From Rhodobacterales bacterium (lineage in GTDB: Bacteria; Pseudomonadota; Alphaproteobacteria; Rhodobacterales; Rhodobacteraceae): a DNA stretch of 55,789 bases. The DNA is taken from contig PDOZ01000037.1 of NCBI GenBank assembly GCA_002747325.1, positions 1-55,789 of the forward strand, given 5' to 3'. Under the pieces are notes generated by a model that was given only the letters and a program-made list of their open reading frames with translations, had not been told where the DNA came from and made no database searches. The translations under genes were made by a program, and so were the position numbers. Below are positions 43,050 through 52,602 of this stretch, piece by piece (position 1 is the first letter of the stretch; each line of letters starts with the position of its first letter).

Positions 43050-45236
43050 ATGCTGAACACCATCCCCCTGACCCGCGATCTGGTGCTGATTGGCGGGGGG
43101 CACGCCCATGCCATCGTCGCGCGCATGTGGGGCATGAACCCCCTTCCCGGCGTGCGGCTGACCCTGATCAATCCCGGCCCGACCGCCCCTTATTCCGGCA
43201 TGTTGCCCGGCCATATCGCAGGCCATTATGCGCGTGGCGATCTGGATATTGATCTGGTGAAACTGGCCCGGTTCGCGGGCGCGCGGCTGATCGTGGACAA
43301 GGCGGTGTTTATCGACCCGGAGGCCAGGGTGGTGCGCCTCGCATCGGGGCGTGAGATTGCCTATGACGTGGCTTCGATTGACGTAGGCATTCACGCAGAA
43401 ATGCCTGCCATCGAAGGCTTTTCCCAACACGCGCTCGGCGCCAAACCGCTCGACACTTTCGCCGCCCGCTGGAGCAATTTCCGCGCCTTGGTGCGCGCGG
43501 GCGAGGTCGCGCCGGAAGTAGCGGTGATCGGCGGCGGCGTTGCGGGGGTGGAGCTGGCGCTGGCGATGGATCACGCGCTGAAAAGCGACGGCACGAAGCA
43601 GCGCCGGGTGTCGTTGATCGAAGCGCGTTCCGAGATCACCAGCCGCATTCCCGCCACCGCCGATCGCCTGCGCCGCGCGCTGGAAAAAGCCGGGATCGCG
43701 CTGCATCTGGCCTCGGAGGTGACGCGTATCGAGGCGGACGGGGTGCAGCTTTCCACCACCGAAAAAGTCCCCTCCCGCTTTACCCTCGGCGCCGCCGGCA
43801 CCTTCGCCCATCCGTGGCTGAAAGACTGTGACCTGCCGCTGACCGAGGACGGTTTCATCACCGTCGGCCCGGACCTCGCGGTAAAGGGGCGCACGGATCT
43901 CTTCGCGGTCGGCGATTGCGCCCATATGGCCCACGCGCCGCGCCCCAAGGCGGGCGTTTTCGCGGTGCGCTCCGGGCCGATCCTCGCCGCCAACCTCAAA
44001 ACCGCGCTGTCCGGCGGCAAAACCCGCGCCTACAAACCGCAGAAGGATTACCTCAAGCTCATCTCGCTGGGCGGCAAGCGCGCGGTGGCAGAAAAAGGCG
44101 GACGGGCGATTTCCGGCGCGCTGATCTGGCGCTGGAAAAACCACATCGACCAGAAATTCATGAAGCAATTCCGGCACTTGCCTTTCATGCGCCCAGATGC
44201 CCTGCCCCGAAAGGTCGCTTCGGGCGTGGCGGAAGAGCGCGCGCAGACGCAGCCCATTCTCTGCGGTGGCTGCGGCTCGAAGCTGGGCCATACGACGCTG
44301 AAAGACGCGCTGTCCGCCCTGCCCGCCCCGGCGCGCGCGGACGTGTTATCCGGCCCCGGCGACGATGCGGGCGTGCTGGATTTCGGGGCGACAAAGCAGG
44401 TCTTGACCACCGACCATCTGCGCGCCTTCATCGAAGACCCCGCACGCTTCGCCCGCATCACCACGCTGCACGCATTGGGCGACATCTGGGCCATGGGGGC
44501 CGCGCCGCAAGCCGCGCTGATCTCCGTCACCCTGCCGCGCATGTCGCAGCCCCTCGCCGCGCGCACGATGGCGGAAATCATGGGCGCCATTCAGAGCGTG
44601 TTGCAGCCGCTCGGCGCGGAAATCATCGGCGGGCATTCCACCTTTGGCGCGGAGATGCAGCTTGGCCTGACCCTGACCGGCACCCTTTCGGGCGACCCGA
44701 TCCAAAACACCGGCGCAGAGCCGGGCGACAAGCTGATCCTGACCCGCCCCATCGGCTCCGGCGTTCTGCTTGCCGCCGAGATGCGCGGCGTGGCGAGGGG
44801 CGGCGACGTGCAATCGCTGCTCACCGCGCTGGAGAAATCCGATCACGCCGTAGCGGCGCGGTTGGCGGAACACGCCAAGGCAATGACGGACGTGACGGGC
44901 TTCGGGCTGGCGGGGCATCTGGCATCAATCTGCGGGGCATCAGGGGTTGGCGCAGTGCTAAACGCGGCGGAAATCCCGGTCTGGCGCGGGGCGTTGAAAC
45001 TGGCACAGGCGGGAGTGCGGTCCTCGGCCTTTGACGCCAACCGCGCGGCCGCGCCGGTCAAGGGCGCCGCCGGGCCGCTGGGCGATTTGCTGTATGATCC
45101 GCAGACCGCGGGCGGGTTGCTGGCCGCCATCGCGCCGGATCGAGCGGACGAGGTATTGGCCGCGCTAGGCGAAACCGCGTCGATCATCGGGGAGATCACC
45201 AAAGGCAGCGGGATCAATTTGCGAAGCGGCGGGTGA
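43050..45236 (+). CDS. selD: NDH-2-like FAD oxidoreductase fused to selenide, water dikinase
   Basis: A 728-aa fusion. The N-terminal ~370 residues are an FAD/NAD(P)-binding pyridine-nucleotide-disulfide-type oxidoreductase: LVLIGGGHAHAIVARM (dinucleotide fold), VAVIGGGVAGVELALAM, and LFAVGDCAHM (FAD-binding). From about residue 400 it is SelD, which makes selenophosphate from selenide and ATP: the catalytic Cys408 and Lys411 lie in CGGCGSKLG, followed by GPGDDAGVL and TDHLRAF. The codons at the active site are TGC, so this is a Cys-type SelD, not a selenoprotein. GAGAGG precedes the ATG. It is convergent with mnmH, which uses selenophosphate. Confidence 0.94.
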   Translation: MLNTIPLTRDLVLIGGGHAHAIVARMWGMNPLPGVRLTLINPGPTAPYSGMLPGHIAGHYARGDLDIDLVKLARFAGARLIVDKAVFIDPEARVVRLASGREIAYDVASIDVGIHAEMPAIEGFSQHALGAKPLDTFAARWSNFRALVRAGEVAPEVAVIGGGVAGVELALAMDHALKSDGTKQRRVSLIEARSEITSRIPATADRLRRALEKAGIALHLASEVTRIEADGVQLSTTEKVPSRFTLGAAGTFAHPWLKDCDLPLTEDGFITVGPDLAVKGRTDLFAVGDCAHMAHAPRPKAGVFAVRSGPILAANLKTALSGGKTRAYKPQKDYLKLISLGGKRAVAEKGGRAISGALIWRWKNHIDQKFMKQFRHLPFMRPDALPRKVASGVAEERAQTQPILCGGCGSKLGHTTLKDALSALPAPARADVLSGPGDDAGVLDFGATKQVLTTDHLRAFIEDPARFARITTLHALGDIWAMGAAPQAALISVTLPRMSQPLAARTMAEIMGAIQSVLQPLGAEIIGGHSTFGAEMQLGLTLTGTLSGDPIQNTGAEPGDKLILTRPIGSGVLLAAEMRGVARGGDVQSLLTALEKSDHAVAARLAEHAKAMTDVTGFGLAGHLASICGASGVGAVLNAAEIPVWRGALKLAQAGVRSSAFDANRAAAPVKGAAGPLGDLLYDPQTAGGLLAAIAPDRADEVLAALGETASIIGEITKGSGINLRSGG

Positions 45237-46275
45237 TTTCGGCGGCGGCTTGCGCCAGCGTTTCCGGCGACAAATCCGACAGGTCGAAGCGGGCCAGCGG
45301 CGGGGCATCGCGCTGCGAGGTGCGGGCGTAGCGCGGGTCATAATGCTGCGTCACCAACTCCGCTGCCAGCGGCGCAAACGCCCCCTCCCGCGCCATCCCG
45401 GCCCAGCGCCCGACCTGCTCATGCCCATGATAGCGCGTCAGGTTTTCCAGCGTTTCCAAGAGCTTATCCAGATCCGCCGTCAGGTCCGCATAGGCTTCCG
45501 ACAGATAGGCCGCGCGGGCAGAAACCGGGGCAGACACCGTGATCACCGGCGCAGCAATCATGGCTTTCCACAGCGACGGCGGCAGGATACGCGCACCGAT
45601 TTTCGAGCTTTCCGCCTCGACAAATACGGGCCGCGCCGGGTCCAGCCCCGCCAGCCCCATCGCCAACCGGCTCTCGAAGGCTTTCTGGCTCGGTTGTTCG
45701 CCGCGCAGCCCGAAAAGCGAGCCGCGATGGTTGGCCATGCCCTCAAGGTCCAGAACCTGCCCGCCCGCCGCCGCGATCCCGGCCAGAAGCGCGGTCTTGG
45801 CGGTGCCGGTGCCCCCGTCGATCAAAATCACCTCCGGCGCAATCGGCGCGTCATAGAGCGCGCGCACCACGAGGCGGCGATAGGCTTTATAGCCCCCCTT
45901 CAGCACCGCCGCGCGCCAACCGACCTGCCGCAGCACCGTGGCGAAGGAATTGGAACGCTGCCCGCCGCGCCAGCAGTAAACCAAGGGCCGCCAACCGCCC
46001 CCCATCGACGCCAGCGGCCCTTCCAGATGATCCGCAATATTGCGCGAGACCCGCGCCGCACCAATTCGGCGGGCCAGAAACCGGCTCTCGCACACATAAA
46101 GCGTGCCAACCTCGGCGCGTTCCGCATTGGACAAAACCGGCAGATTGAGCGCACCGGGCACATGGTCCTCGGCAAACTCGGCGGGGGAACGCGCATCAAC
46201 CAGCGCATCAAAGCCCAACGCCGACAACGCCGCCAGACTTTCCAGATCCACCTCATTTTCCGCGTGTTTTCCCAT
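45214..46275 (-). CDS. mnmH: tRNA 2-selenouridine synthase
   Basis: A 353-aa MnmH (SelU/YbbB), which converts 2-thiouridine at wobble position 34 of tRNA-Lys, -Glu and -Gln to 2-selenouridine using selenophosphate. The N-terminal rhodanese domain has active Cys101 in [12 protein letters not shown]-loop follows at residues 154-161 (GGTGTAKT), where the last glycine of the usual GxxGxGKT is Ala159. It overlaps the selD fusion tail to tail by 23 bp, so SelD here probably serves tRNA modification. The start is uncertain (ATG 46275 or 46287) because neither has a well-spaced ribosome-binding site. Confidence 0.92.
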   Translation of the reverse strand: MGKHAENEVDLESLAALSALGFDALVDARSPAEFAEDHVPGALNLPVLSNAERAEVGTLYVCESRFLARRIGAARVSRNIADHLEGPLASMGGGWRPLVYCWRGGQRSNSFATVLRQVGWRAAVLKGGYKAYRRLVVRALYDAPIAPEVILIDGGTGTAKTALLAGIAAAGGQVLDLEGMANHRGSLFGLRGEQPSQKAFESRLAMGLAGLDPARPVFVEAESSKIGARILPPSLWKAMIAAPVITVSAPVSARAAYLSEAYADLTADLDKLLETLENLTRYHGHEQVGRWAGMAREGAFAPLAAELVTQHYDPRYARTSQRDAPPLARFDLSDLSPETLAQAAAEITRRFAN

Positions 46276-46337
46276 GCAAAACCGCATATCCTGCGCCGGT
46301 CGGAAAGGAAAGTGCCGATGGCCGGGGCAAGCGAGGC

Positions 46338-46366
46338 TTGTTCGGCCCGGTATGCCAGTGTATACA
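46338..46366 (+). promoter_or_regulatory. Probable promoter of the NADP-isocitrate dehydrogenase gene
   Basis: TTGTTC (46338-46343) and TATACA (46361-46366) are separated by 17 bp, a good sigma-70-type match, ending 39 bp before the ATG at 46406. Confidence 0.55.
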
Positions 46367-46405
46367 AACCCGACTCCAACCGAACAACCATCCAGGGAAA
46401 CGGAT

Positions 46406-48616
46406 ATGACCAACACCACAGCCGACATCCTCTATACCAAGGTGGACGAAGCCCCCGAGCTTGCCTCCGCTTCGCTTCTGCCCATCATCAAGCGTTTTGC
46501 CAAAGCCGCAGGCATCGCCGTAGGCACCAAGGACATCTCGCTGGCGGGCCGTATCCTCGCCGCTTTCCCGGAAGCGCTGAGCGAGGCGCAGCGGCAGGAT
46601 GACCATTTGGCCGAACTGGGTCGGCTGGTGAAAACCCCGGATGCGAACGTGATCAAACTGCCGAACATCTCGGCCTCCGTGCCGCAGCTTGTCGCCGCCA
46701 TCGAAGAGCTTCAGGCGCAAGGCTTCGCCCTGCCCGCTTACCCGGAAGAACCGGCGACAGATGCGGAAAAAGACGTGCGCGCGCGCTATGATGCGATCAA
46801 GGGTTCCGCCGTGAACCCGGTGCTGCGCGAAGGCAATTCCGACCGCCGCTCCGCCCGTGCGGTGAAAAACTTCGCACAGGCCAACCCGCATTCCATGGGC
46901 GAATGGGTCTCTGACAGCAAAACCAAGGTTTCTTCCATGACCGAGGGCGATTTCTTCGCCAACGAGGTTTCCGCGACCCTGACCGCCGCACAGGCAGGCA
47001 ACGCGAAGATCGAGTTTGTCGGCAAAGACGGCGCGGTGACGGTGCTGAAGGACGGTTGGGCGCTGGAGACCGGCACCATCGTCGACGCGACCTATATGTC
47101 CGCCAAAGCCCTCTCCGCCTTCCTCGCGCGCGCGATTGAGGACACCAAAGCCGACGGCACCATGTTCTCCCTGCACATGAAAGCGACCATGATGAAGGTC
47201 TCCGACCCGATCATTTTCGGTTACGCGGTCAAGGCCTGGCTCGCGCCGGTATTCGAGAAATTTGCGGACAAACTGGACGCGCTCGGCGTGAACCCGAATT
47301 CCGGCATGGGCGACCTGTTGGAACGCGTGAAAGACGACGCGGAAATCATGGCGGCGATCGAGGCGGTCAATGCAGAGCGCCCGGCCATGTATATGGTCGA
47401 TTCCGACAAGGGCATCACCAACCTGCACGTCCCCTCCGACGTGATCATCGACGCCTCCATGCCCGCCGTGATCCGCGCGGGCGGCAAGGGCTGGGACGCT
47501 GAGGGCAAAAAGGGCGACACCAACTGCGTGATCCCCGACCGCTGCTACGCCACGGTTTATGACGAAACCATCAACTTCTTCAAAGCCAACGGCGCGCTGG
47601 ACGTCACCACGGCGGGTTCGGTCGCCAATGTCGGCTTGATGGCGCAGAAGGCAGAAGAATACGGCTCGCACCCGACGACCTTCCAGGCCCCGGCCGACGG
47701 CACCATCCGCATCGTCACCGAGGCGGGCGACGTGCTGCATTCGCATGAGGTTGAGGCGGGCGACATCTGGCGCGCCTGCACGGTGAAACAGGCGCCGATC
47801 GAGAACTGGATCGAACTGGCGATGGACCGTCAGCGTTTGACCGGCTCGGAGGCGATCTTCTGGCTCGACGCAAACCGCGCCCACGACGCCGAACTGATCA
47901 AATATGTCAAACCGGCGCTGGAAAAGGCGGGCAAGACGGACCTGTTCCAGATCATGGCCCCGCGCGAAGCCACCGCGCAATCGCTCAAGACCATCACCGC
48001 CGGCAAGGACAGCATCGCCATCACCGGCAACGTACTGCGCGATTACCTGACCGACCTGTTCCCGATCCTCGAATTGGGCACCTCGGCCAAGATGCTCTCC
48101 ATCGTCAAGCTGATGAATGGCGGCGGCTTGTTTGAAACCGGCGCGGGCGGCTCGGCGCCCAAACACGTTCAGCAGCTGGTCGAAGAAAACCACCTGCGCT
48201 GGGACTCGATGGGCGAATTCTGCGCCCTTGGCGAAAGCTTCAACTTCCTCGCGGATGTGAAGAACAACGCCAAGGCCGGTGTGCTGGGCCGCGCCGCCGA
48301 AGCGGCCACGCAGGGCATCCTCGATCACAACCGCTCGCCTTCGCGCAAGGTCGGTGAGCCGGACAACCGCGACAGCCATTACTGGTTCGCCCGCTACTGG
48401 GCCGAAGCCCTCGCCGCGCAGACGGACGACGCCCAACTGGCCGCCGAATTTGCGCCGCTGGCCAAGGCGCTGGCCGAGGCGGAAACGGCGATCCTGAGCG
48501 AGCTGGCCGCCGTGCAGGGCAAACCCGCCGATATTGGCGGCTATTACCACACCGACCCGGCCAAAATGGCCGCGGTGATGCGCCCGTCCGCAACGCTGAA
48601 CGCGCTGATCGACTAA
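46406..48616 (+). CDS. icd: NADP-dependent isocitrate dehydrogenase, monomeric type
   Basis: A 736-aa monomeric isocitrate dehydrogenase (IDH-II family, as in Azotobacter and Corynebacterium), a TCA-cycle enzyme that oxidatively decarboxylates isocitrate to 2-oxoglutarate with NADP. Length is as expected (about 740). Characteristic segments are [57 protein letters not shown] and [27 protein letters not shown] precedes the ATG and a strong terminator follows. The next gene is an unrelated NAD-type dehydrogenase of the same reaction class. Confidence 0.96.
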   Translation: MTNTTADILYTKVDEAPELASASLLPIIKRFAKAAGIAVGTKDISLAGRILAAFPEALSEAQRQDDHLAELGRLVKTPDANVIKLPNISASVPQLVAAIEELQAQGFALPAYPEEPATDAEKDVRARYDAIKGSAVNPVLREGNSDRRSARAVKNFAQANPHSMGEWVSDSKTKVSSMTEGDFFANEVSATLTAAQAGNAKIEFVGKDGAVTVLKDGWALETGTIVDATYMSAKALSAFLARAIEDTKADGTMFSLHMKATMMKVSDPIIFGYAVKAWLAPVFEKFADKLDALGVNPNSGMGDLLERVKDDAEIMAAIEAVNAERPAMYMVDSDKGITNLHVPSDVIIDASMPAVIRAGGKGWDAEGKKGDTNCVIPDRCYATVYDETINFFKANGALDVTTAGSVANVGLMAQKAEEYGSHPTTFQAPADGTIRIVTEAGDVLHSHEVEAGDIWRACTVKQAPIENWIELAMDRQRLTGSEAIFWLDANRAHDAELIKYVKPALEKAGKTDLFQIMAPREATAQSLKTITAGKDSIAITGNVLRDYLTDLFPILELGTSAKMLSIVKLMNGGGLFETGAGGSAPKHVQQLVEENHLRWDSMGEFCALGESFNFLADVKNNAKAGVLGRAAEAATQGILDHNRSPSRKVGEPDNRDSHYWFARYWAEALAAQTDDAQLAAEFAPLAKALAEAETAILSELAAVQGKPADIGGYYHTDPAKMAAVMRPSATLNALID

Positions 48617-48634
48617 ACGCGCAACAAGCCATCC

Positions 48635-48665
48635 AACGCCGCCGGTCCCCTCCGGCGGCGTTTTT
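48635..48665 (+). terminator. Rho-independent terminator after icd
   Basis: AACGCCGCCGG (48635-48645) pairs with CCGGCGGCGTT (48652-48662) around a TCCCCT loop, followed by T residues. Confidence 0.9.
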
Positions 48666-48737
48666 CGTTACCAAAAGCCATTTCCCGCCGCGTGCAACAT
48701 CGTCTAAGATAGCGCAAACAGCCAACACGGAGTTCCC

Positions 48738-49757
48738 ATGAACCAGAAAATCGACGCAACCCTGATCCCCGGCGATGGGATCGGCCCCGAAATTACTGAC
48801 GCCGCCCTCGCCGTGTTCGACGCCCTCGGCGCGCCCTTCGCCTGGGACGTGCAGCAAGGCGGCATGGCCGGGATCGAAGCGGCGGGCGAACCTTTGCCGC
48901 AAGCCACGCTCGACAGCATCGCCCGCACCCAGCTGGCGCTGAAAGGCCCGCTGACCACGCCGGTGGGCGGCGGTTTCAAATCGGTGAACCTGCAATTGCG
49001 GCAGGCGTTCGAACTCTTCGCCAATGTCCGCCCAACGCAAACCATCCTTCCGGGCGGGCGCTTCAGCGGCGTTGACATGGTGATCATGCGCGAGAACCTT
49101 GAGGGCTATTACATCGCCGACGAGGGCTTTCGCGAGCATGACGGAGACCCGGAGGGGCTGGTCTATTCCACCGGCTACAACACCCGCGCCGAGGCCCGCC
49201 GCATCACCCGCTACGCCTTTGAATATGCTCTGAAAAATGGCCGCAAGAAGGTTACGATCGTGCATAAGGCCAACATTTTGAAACTGCTTTCCGGCGTGTT
49301 TCTCGAAGAGGCGCGCAAGGTGGCGCAGGAATATGAGGGCCGGGTGGAATGCGACGACCGGATCGTCGATGCCTGCGCCATGCAGATGGTGATGTATCCG
49401 GAGGCGTTCGACGTTGTGGTGACGACCAACCTCTTTGGCGACATCCTCTCCGACCTCGCGGCGGGCATCGTCGGCGGGCTGGGCCTCGCGCCCGGCGCCA
49501 ATATCGGCGAAAAAGCGGCGATCTTTGAGGCGGTGCATGGCTCCGCGCCCGACATTGCCGGTCAGGGCAAGGCCAATCCCTGCGCCTTCCTGCTGGCCGG
49601 GGCGCTGATGCTGGACCATGTGGGCCTGACGGACAAGGCGAAAGCCCTGCGCGCGGCGATCACCGACGTGGTGCAAACCGGCGACCGCGTGACCCCCGAT
49701 CTCGGCGGCACCGGCAGCACAACGAGCATCACCGAAGCGATCCTCTCCCGCCTCTAA
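48738..49757 (+). CDS. Isocitrate/isopropylmalate dehydrogenase family enzyme, probable NAD-isocitrate dehydrogenase
   Basis: A 339-aa beta-decarboxylating dehydrogenase. The N-terminal LIPGDGIGPEI, the substrate-binding SVNLQLR (Ser82, Asn84, Arg88) with ANVRP (Arg98), and the late EAVHGSAPDIAGQGKANP are all present. The Ser-x-Asn pattern and the Asp in SAPDIAG favour an NAD-dependent isocitrate dehydrogenase over 3-isopropylmalate or homoisocitrate dehydrogenase, though homoisocitrate dehydrogenase is the main alternative. It follows the monomeric NADP enzyme, separated by a terminator, so the two are probably regulated independently. A strong terminator follows it. Confidence 0.82.
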   Translation: MNQKIDATLIPGDGIGPEITDAALAVFDALGAPFAWDVQQGGMAGIEAAGEPLPQATLDSIARTQLALKGPLTTPVGGGFKSVNLQLRQAFELFANVRPTQTILPGGRFSGVDMVIMRENLEGYYIADEGFREHDGDPEGLVYSTGYNTRAEARRITRYAFEYALKNGRKKVTIVHKANILKLLSGVFLEEARKVAQEYEGRVECDDRIVDACAMQMVMYPEAFDVVVTTNLFGDILSDLAAGIVGGLGLAPGANIGEKAAIFEAVHGSAPDIAGQGKANPCAFLLAGALMLDHVGLTDKAKALRAAITDVVQTGDRVTPDLGGTGSTTSITEAILSRL

Positions 49758-49776
49758 CGCCCGCCTGTAAGACACG

Positions 49777-49808
49777 AAAAAGCCCCCGGTTTGCGCCGGG
49801 GGCTTTCT
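49777..49808 (+). terminator. Rho-independent terminator after the NAD-type dehydrogenase
   Basis: AGCCCCCGG (49781-49789) pairs with CCGGGGGCT (49796-49804), followed by TTCTGTTT and preceded by GAAAA. Confidence 0.9.
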
Positions 49809-49852
49809 GTTTCAAAAGGGGCAGGCTTTCAAGCGTTATGCGAAAAACCGGG

Positions 49853-49899
49853 ATCAATTAACGCTGCCTGAAATCAAAGATTTCAACGCGTTAATTGAT
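49853..49899. repeat. Nested AT-rich inverted repeat
   Basis: ATCAATTAACGC (49853-49864) is a perfect inverted repeat of GCGTTAATTGAT (49888-49899). Inside it, TGAAATC (49869-49875) and GATTTCA (49879-49885) form a second perfect stem with an AAA loop. The element lies 31 bp beyond the gcdH stop, between convergent genes. It may be a bidirectional terminator or a small mobile-element relic. Confidence 0.7.
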
Positions 49900-49929
49900 G
49901 CTCCATATACAGGTATTTCGTCAAACGCT

Positions 49930-51144
49930 TTAATAAAACGCCTGCAACTCGGTCTGTGCCCGGCCGAGGATCAGCGCGTGAACATCATGCGTGCCCTCAT
50001 AGGTGTTGACCGTTTCCAGGTTCACCATATGGCGGATGACCGGGAACATGTCGCTGATGCCGTTGCCGCCGTGCATGTCGCGCGCGAGGCGGGCAATGTC
50101 GAGCGCCTTTCCGCAGTTGTTGCGCTTGATCAGCGAGACCATTTCCGGCGCGGCGCGCGCTTCGTCCATCAAACGGCCCACCCGCAGCGCGGCTTGCAGG
50201 CCCAGCGTGATCTCGGTCTGCATGTTGGCTAGTTTGAGCTGGAAAAGCTGCGTCTGCGCCAGCGGCTTGCCGAACTGCTTGCGGTCAAGACCATACTGAC
50301 GCGCGGCGTGCCAGCAGGCTTCCGCTGCCCCCATCGCGCCCCAGGCAATGCCGTAGCGCGCGCGGTTCAGGCAGCCGAACGGCCCCTTCAGACCCTCCAC
50401 ATCGGGCAGCAGCGCATCTTCACCAACTTCGACCCCTTCCATGACGATCTCGCCGGTGATCGAGGCGCGCAGGCTCAGCTTGCCCTCGATCTTCGGCGCG
50501 GACAGACCCTTCATGCCCTTCTCCAGCACGAAGCCCTTGATCTTGCCGCCATGCGCATCCGACTTGGCCCAGACCACGAACACATCCGCGATCGGCGCGT
50601 TGGATATCCACATCTTGGTGCCGTTCAGCACATAGCCACCATCGACCTTCTTCGCCGTGGTCTTCATGCTCCCCGGATCCGACCCCGCATCCGGCTCGGT
50701 CAGACCAAAGCAGCCGATCCACTCGCCGGAAGCCAGTTTCGGCAGGTATTTCTTGCGCTGTTCCTCGGTGCCGTAGGCGTAGATCGGATACATGACGAGG
50801 GAGCTTTGCACCGACATCATCGAACGATAACCGCTGTCGATCCGCTCCACTTCGCGCGCCACCAGACCATAGGTCACATAGCCCGCGCCAAGCCCGCCAT
50901 AGGCTTCCGGCACGGTGGTGCCCAAAAGGCCCATCTCGCCCATTTCCGCGAAAATCGCCGGGTCGGTATGCTCGTTGGCATAGGCTTCGCGCACCCGCGG
51001 GGCGAGCTTTTCCTGCGCATAGGCATAGGCGCTATCGCGCACCATACGTTCGTCTTCGGTCAGTTGGTCGTCCATCAGGAACGCATCGTCCCATTTGAAA
51101 GAGGACAGTTCCGGGCGCGACTGGGGCGCGAGATCTTTGGCCAT
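49930..51144 (-). CDS. gcdH: Glutaryl-CoA dehydrogenase
   Basis: A 404-aa FAD-dependent acyl-CoA dehydrogenase that oxidises and decarboxylates glutaryl-CoA to crotonyl-CoA, the last step of lysine/glutarate breakdown. Family marks are [54 protein letters not shown] and the catalytic Glu383 in [17 protein letters not shown]. The N-terminal [20 protein letters not shown] is specific to glutaryl-CoA dehydrogenases. It follows the aminotransferase gene by 22 bp on the same strand, suggesting an operon, and a CaiB-type CoA transferase lies nearby. Confidence 0.93.
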   Translation of the reverse strand: MAKDLAPQSRPELSSFKWDDAFLMDDQLTEDERMVRDSAYAYAQEKLAPRVREAYANEHTDPAIFAEMGEMGLLGTTVPEAYGGLGAGYVTYGLVAREVERIDSGYRSMMSVQSSLVMYPIYAYGTEEQRKKYLPKLASGEWIGCFGLTEPDAGSDPGSMKTTAKKVDGGYVLNGTKMWISNAPIADVFVVWAKSDAHGGKIKGFVLEKGMKGLSAPKIEGKLSLRASITGEIVMEGVEVGEDALLPDVEGLKGPFGCLNRARYGIAWGAMGAAEACWHAARQYGLDRKQFGKPLAQTQLFQLKLANMQTEITLGLQAALRVGRLMDEARAAPEMVSLIKRNNCGKALDIARLARDMHGGNGISDMFPVIRHMVNLETVNTYEGTHDVHALILGRAQTELQAFY

Positions 51145-51166
51145 GTTTTACTCCTTACGTTCCGCG

Positions 51167-52459
51167 TCAGGCGTTGTTTTGAACGGCAGCCTCGATGGAG
51201 GCTTCCAGAATGTCGAGGGCTTCGCCGACCTGATCCATCGGCGTGGTCAGCGGCGGCAACAGACGCACCGCGTTGCCATGCGTGCCGCAGGGCAAAACGA
51301 TCAGCCCGCGCGCTTCCGCTTCCGCGATGATGCGTCCGGTCAGCGCCGCATCCGGCGTGTTGCTTTCGCGATCCGTGACCAGTTCGAAGGCCACCATCGC
51401 GCCAAGACCGCGCACATCACCAATGACTTCCATCCCCTGACGGTCAGCGATCTGGTTCAGGCGTGTCTTGATGGCGTCGCCGATCTCAACCGCGCGGGCA
51501 CAGAGGTCTTCCTCTTCCACCACGTCCAGCACCGCATGCGCCGCCGCAATCCCCAGCGGGCTGCCCGCATAGGTGCCGCCAATGCCGCCCACCGGCGCCG
51601 CATCGACGATCTCGGCCCGGCCGGTGATGCACGACAGCGGGAAACCGCCGGCGATGCCCTTGGCCATGGTGGTCAAGTCAGGCGCCACGCCGAAATACTC
51701 GGTCGCAAACAGCTTGCCGGTCCGCGCGATGCCGGTCTGCACCTCGTCGGCGATCAGCACGATGCCATACTGGTCACAAATCTTACGCAGCGCCTGCATG
51801 AATTCCGCCTGCACGACGTTGAACCCGCCCTCGCCCTGCACCGGCTCGATAATCATCGCCGCAACCCGGTCCGGGTCGATGGCGGAACGCATCAGATTGT
51901 CCAGAATGTCGAGGCTCATTTTCGGCGTCACGCCGTGGAACTCGTTCGGGAACGGCACATGCACCACTTCCGGCGGCATCGCGCCAAAGGCTTTCTTGTA
52001 AGGCGTAACCTTGCCGCAAAGCGCCATGCCCATCAGAGTGCGGCCATGAAACGCGCCGGTGAAGGCGATAACGCCGGAACGGCCCGTATAGGCCCGCGCC
52101 ATTTTCACCGCGTTTTCAACCGCTTCCGCCCCGGTCGTCGACAGCATGGTCTTTTTCTCAAAATCCCCCGGCGTGAGCTTGTTGAGCCGCTCGGCGAGAG
52201 AAATATAGCCCTCATAGGGCGCAACGTGGAAACAGGTATGAGTGAAGGCCTCGGATTGCTTCGCCACCGCCGCCATCACCTTCGGATGACGGTGCCCGGT
52301 ATTGGTCACGGCGATACCGGCGGCAAAGTCGAGAAAACGCTTGCCATCCGCGTCCCAAAGCTCCGCATTCTCCGCGCGCGCCGCATATACCCCGCGGGTC
52401 GCAACCCCAGTTGCCACCGCAGCATCGCGGCGGGCTTTCAGTTCGTCGGTTTTCGTCAA
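51167..52459 (-). CDS. gabT: Class III omega-aminotransferase (4-aminobutyrate/5-aminovalerate type)
   Basis: A 430-aa PLP-dependent aminotransferase of the GabT family. The PLP lysine is Lys267 in TTMAKGIAGGFPLS. The cofactor pocket is seen in MLSTTGAEAVENAVKMARAYTGR and VLIADEVQTGIARTG. GabT converts 4-aminobutyrate to succinic semialdehyde; close relatives (DavT) act on 5-aminovalerate. No succinate-semialdehyde dehydrogenase is beside it; instead gcdH follows, so 5-aminovalerate is a real possibility. The start is TTG with a strong GGGAGGA ribosome-binding site in front, which may tune expression down. Confidence 0.87.
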   Translation of the reverse strand: MTKTDELKARRDAAVATGVATRGVYAARAENAELWDADGKRFLDFAAGIAVTNTGHRHPKVMAAVAKQSEAFTHTCFHVAPYEGYISLAERLNKLTPGDFEKKTMLSTTGAEAVENAVKMARAYTGRSGVIAFTGAFHGRTLMGMALCGKVTPYKKAFGAMPPEVVHVPFPNEFHGVTPKMSLDILDNLMRSAIDPDRVAAMIIEPVQGEGGFNVVQAEFMQALRKICDQYGIVLIADEVQTGIARTGKLFATEYFGVAPDLTTMAKGIAGGFPLSCITGRAEIVDAAPVGGIGGTYAGSPLGIAAAHAVLDVVEEEDLCARAVEIGDAIKTRLNQIADRQGMEVIGDVRGLGAMVAFELVTDRESNTPDAALTGRIIAEAEARGLIVLPCGTHGNAVRLLPPLTTPMDQVGEALDILEASIEAAVQNNA

Positions 52460-52501
52460 ATCGAATCCTCCCGGAAGGCGTTTTTATTCCGCGCCAGTAT
52501 T

Positions 52502-52517
52502 GCTCAAATAATTGAGC
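52502..52517. promoter_or_regulatory. Inverted repeat between gabT and the XRE-cupin gene
   Basis: GCTCAA-ATAA-TTGAGC is a perfect 6-bp-arm inverted repeat in the divergent promoter region, 43 bp before gabT. It is a plausible binding site for the XRE-cupin regulator encoded next to it. Confidence 0.5.
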
Positions 52518-52562
52518 GATGCTAGAGGTAAGTTGGACAAGAAAGGCGGAATCGCGCTAACA

Positions 52563-52576
52563 CATGATGTATCATG
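52563..52576. promoter_or_regulatory. Second inverted repeat before the XRE-cupin gene
   Basis: CATGAT-gt-ATCATG is a perfect 6-bp-arm inverted repeat, 26 bp before the start codon at 52603. It may be a second regulator site; the element could also arise by chance. Confidence 0.35.
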
Positions 52577-52602
52577 GGGCATATAAAGGGCGGGATCTCC
52601 AG

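Noticed and set aside
44262..44282. Possible selenocysteine in SelD
   Set aside because: The active-site codons read TGC, GGT, GGC, TGC, GGC, TCG, AAG. No in-frame TGA is present, so the active residue is cysteine.
46253..48550. A 765-codon open frame opposite the monomeric isocitrate dehydrogenase
   Set aside because: It is an antisense shadow with compositionally biased sequence; the plus-strand enzyme is unambiguous. The same reasoning applies to long frames opposite dnaE (23668-25053), gatA (8676-10613) and the adaptor (40473-42524).
52455..52602. A tRNA or small RNA in the gabT/XRE-cupin gap
   Set aside because: The short inverted repeats are too small for a tRNA fold and sit where operators are expected.
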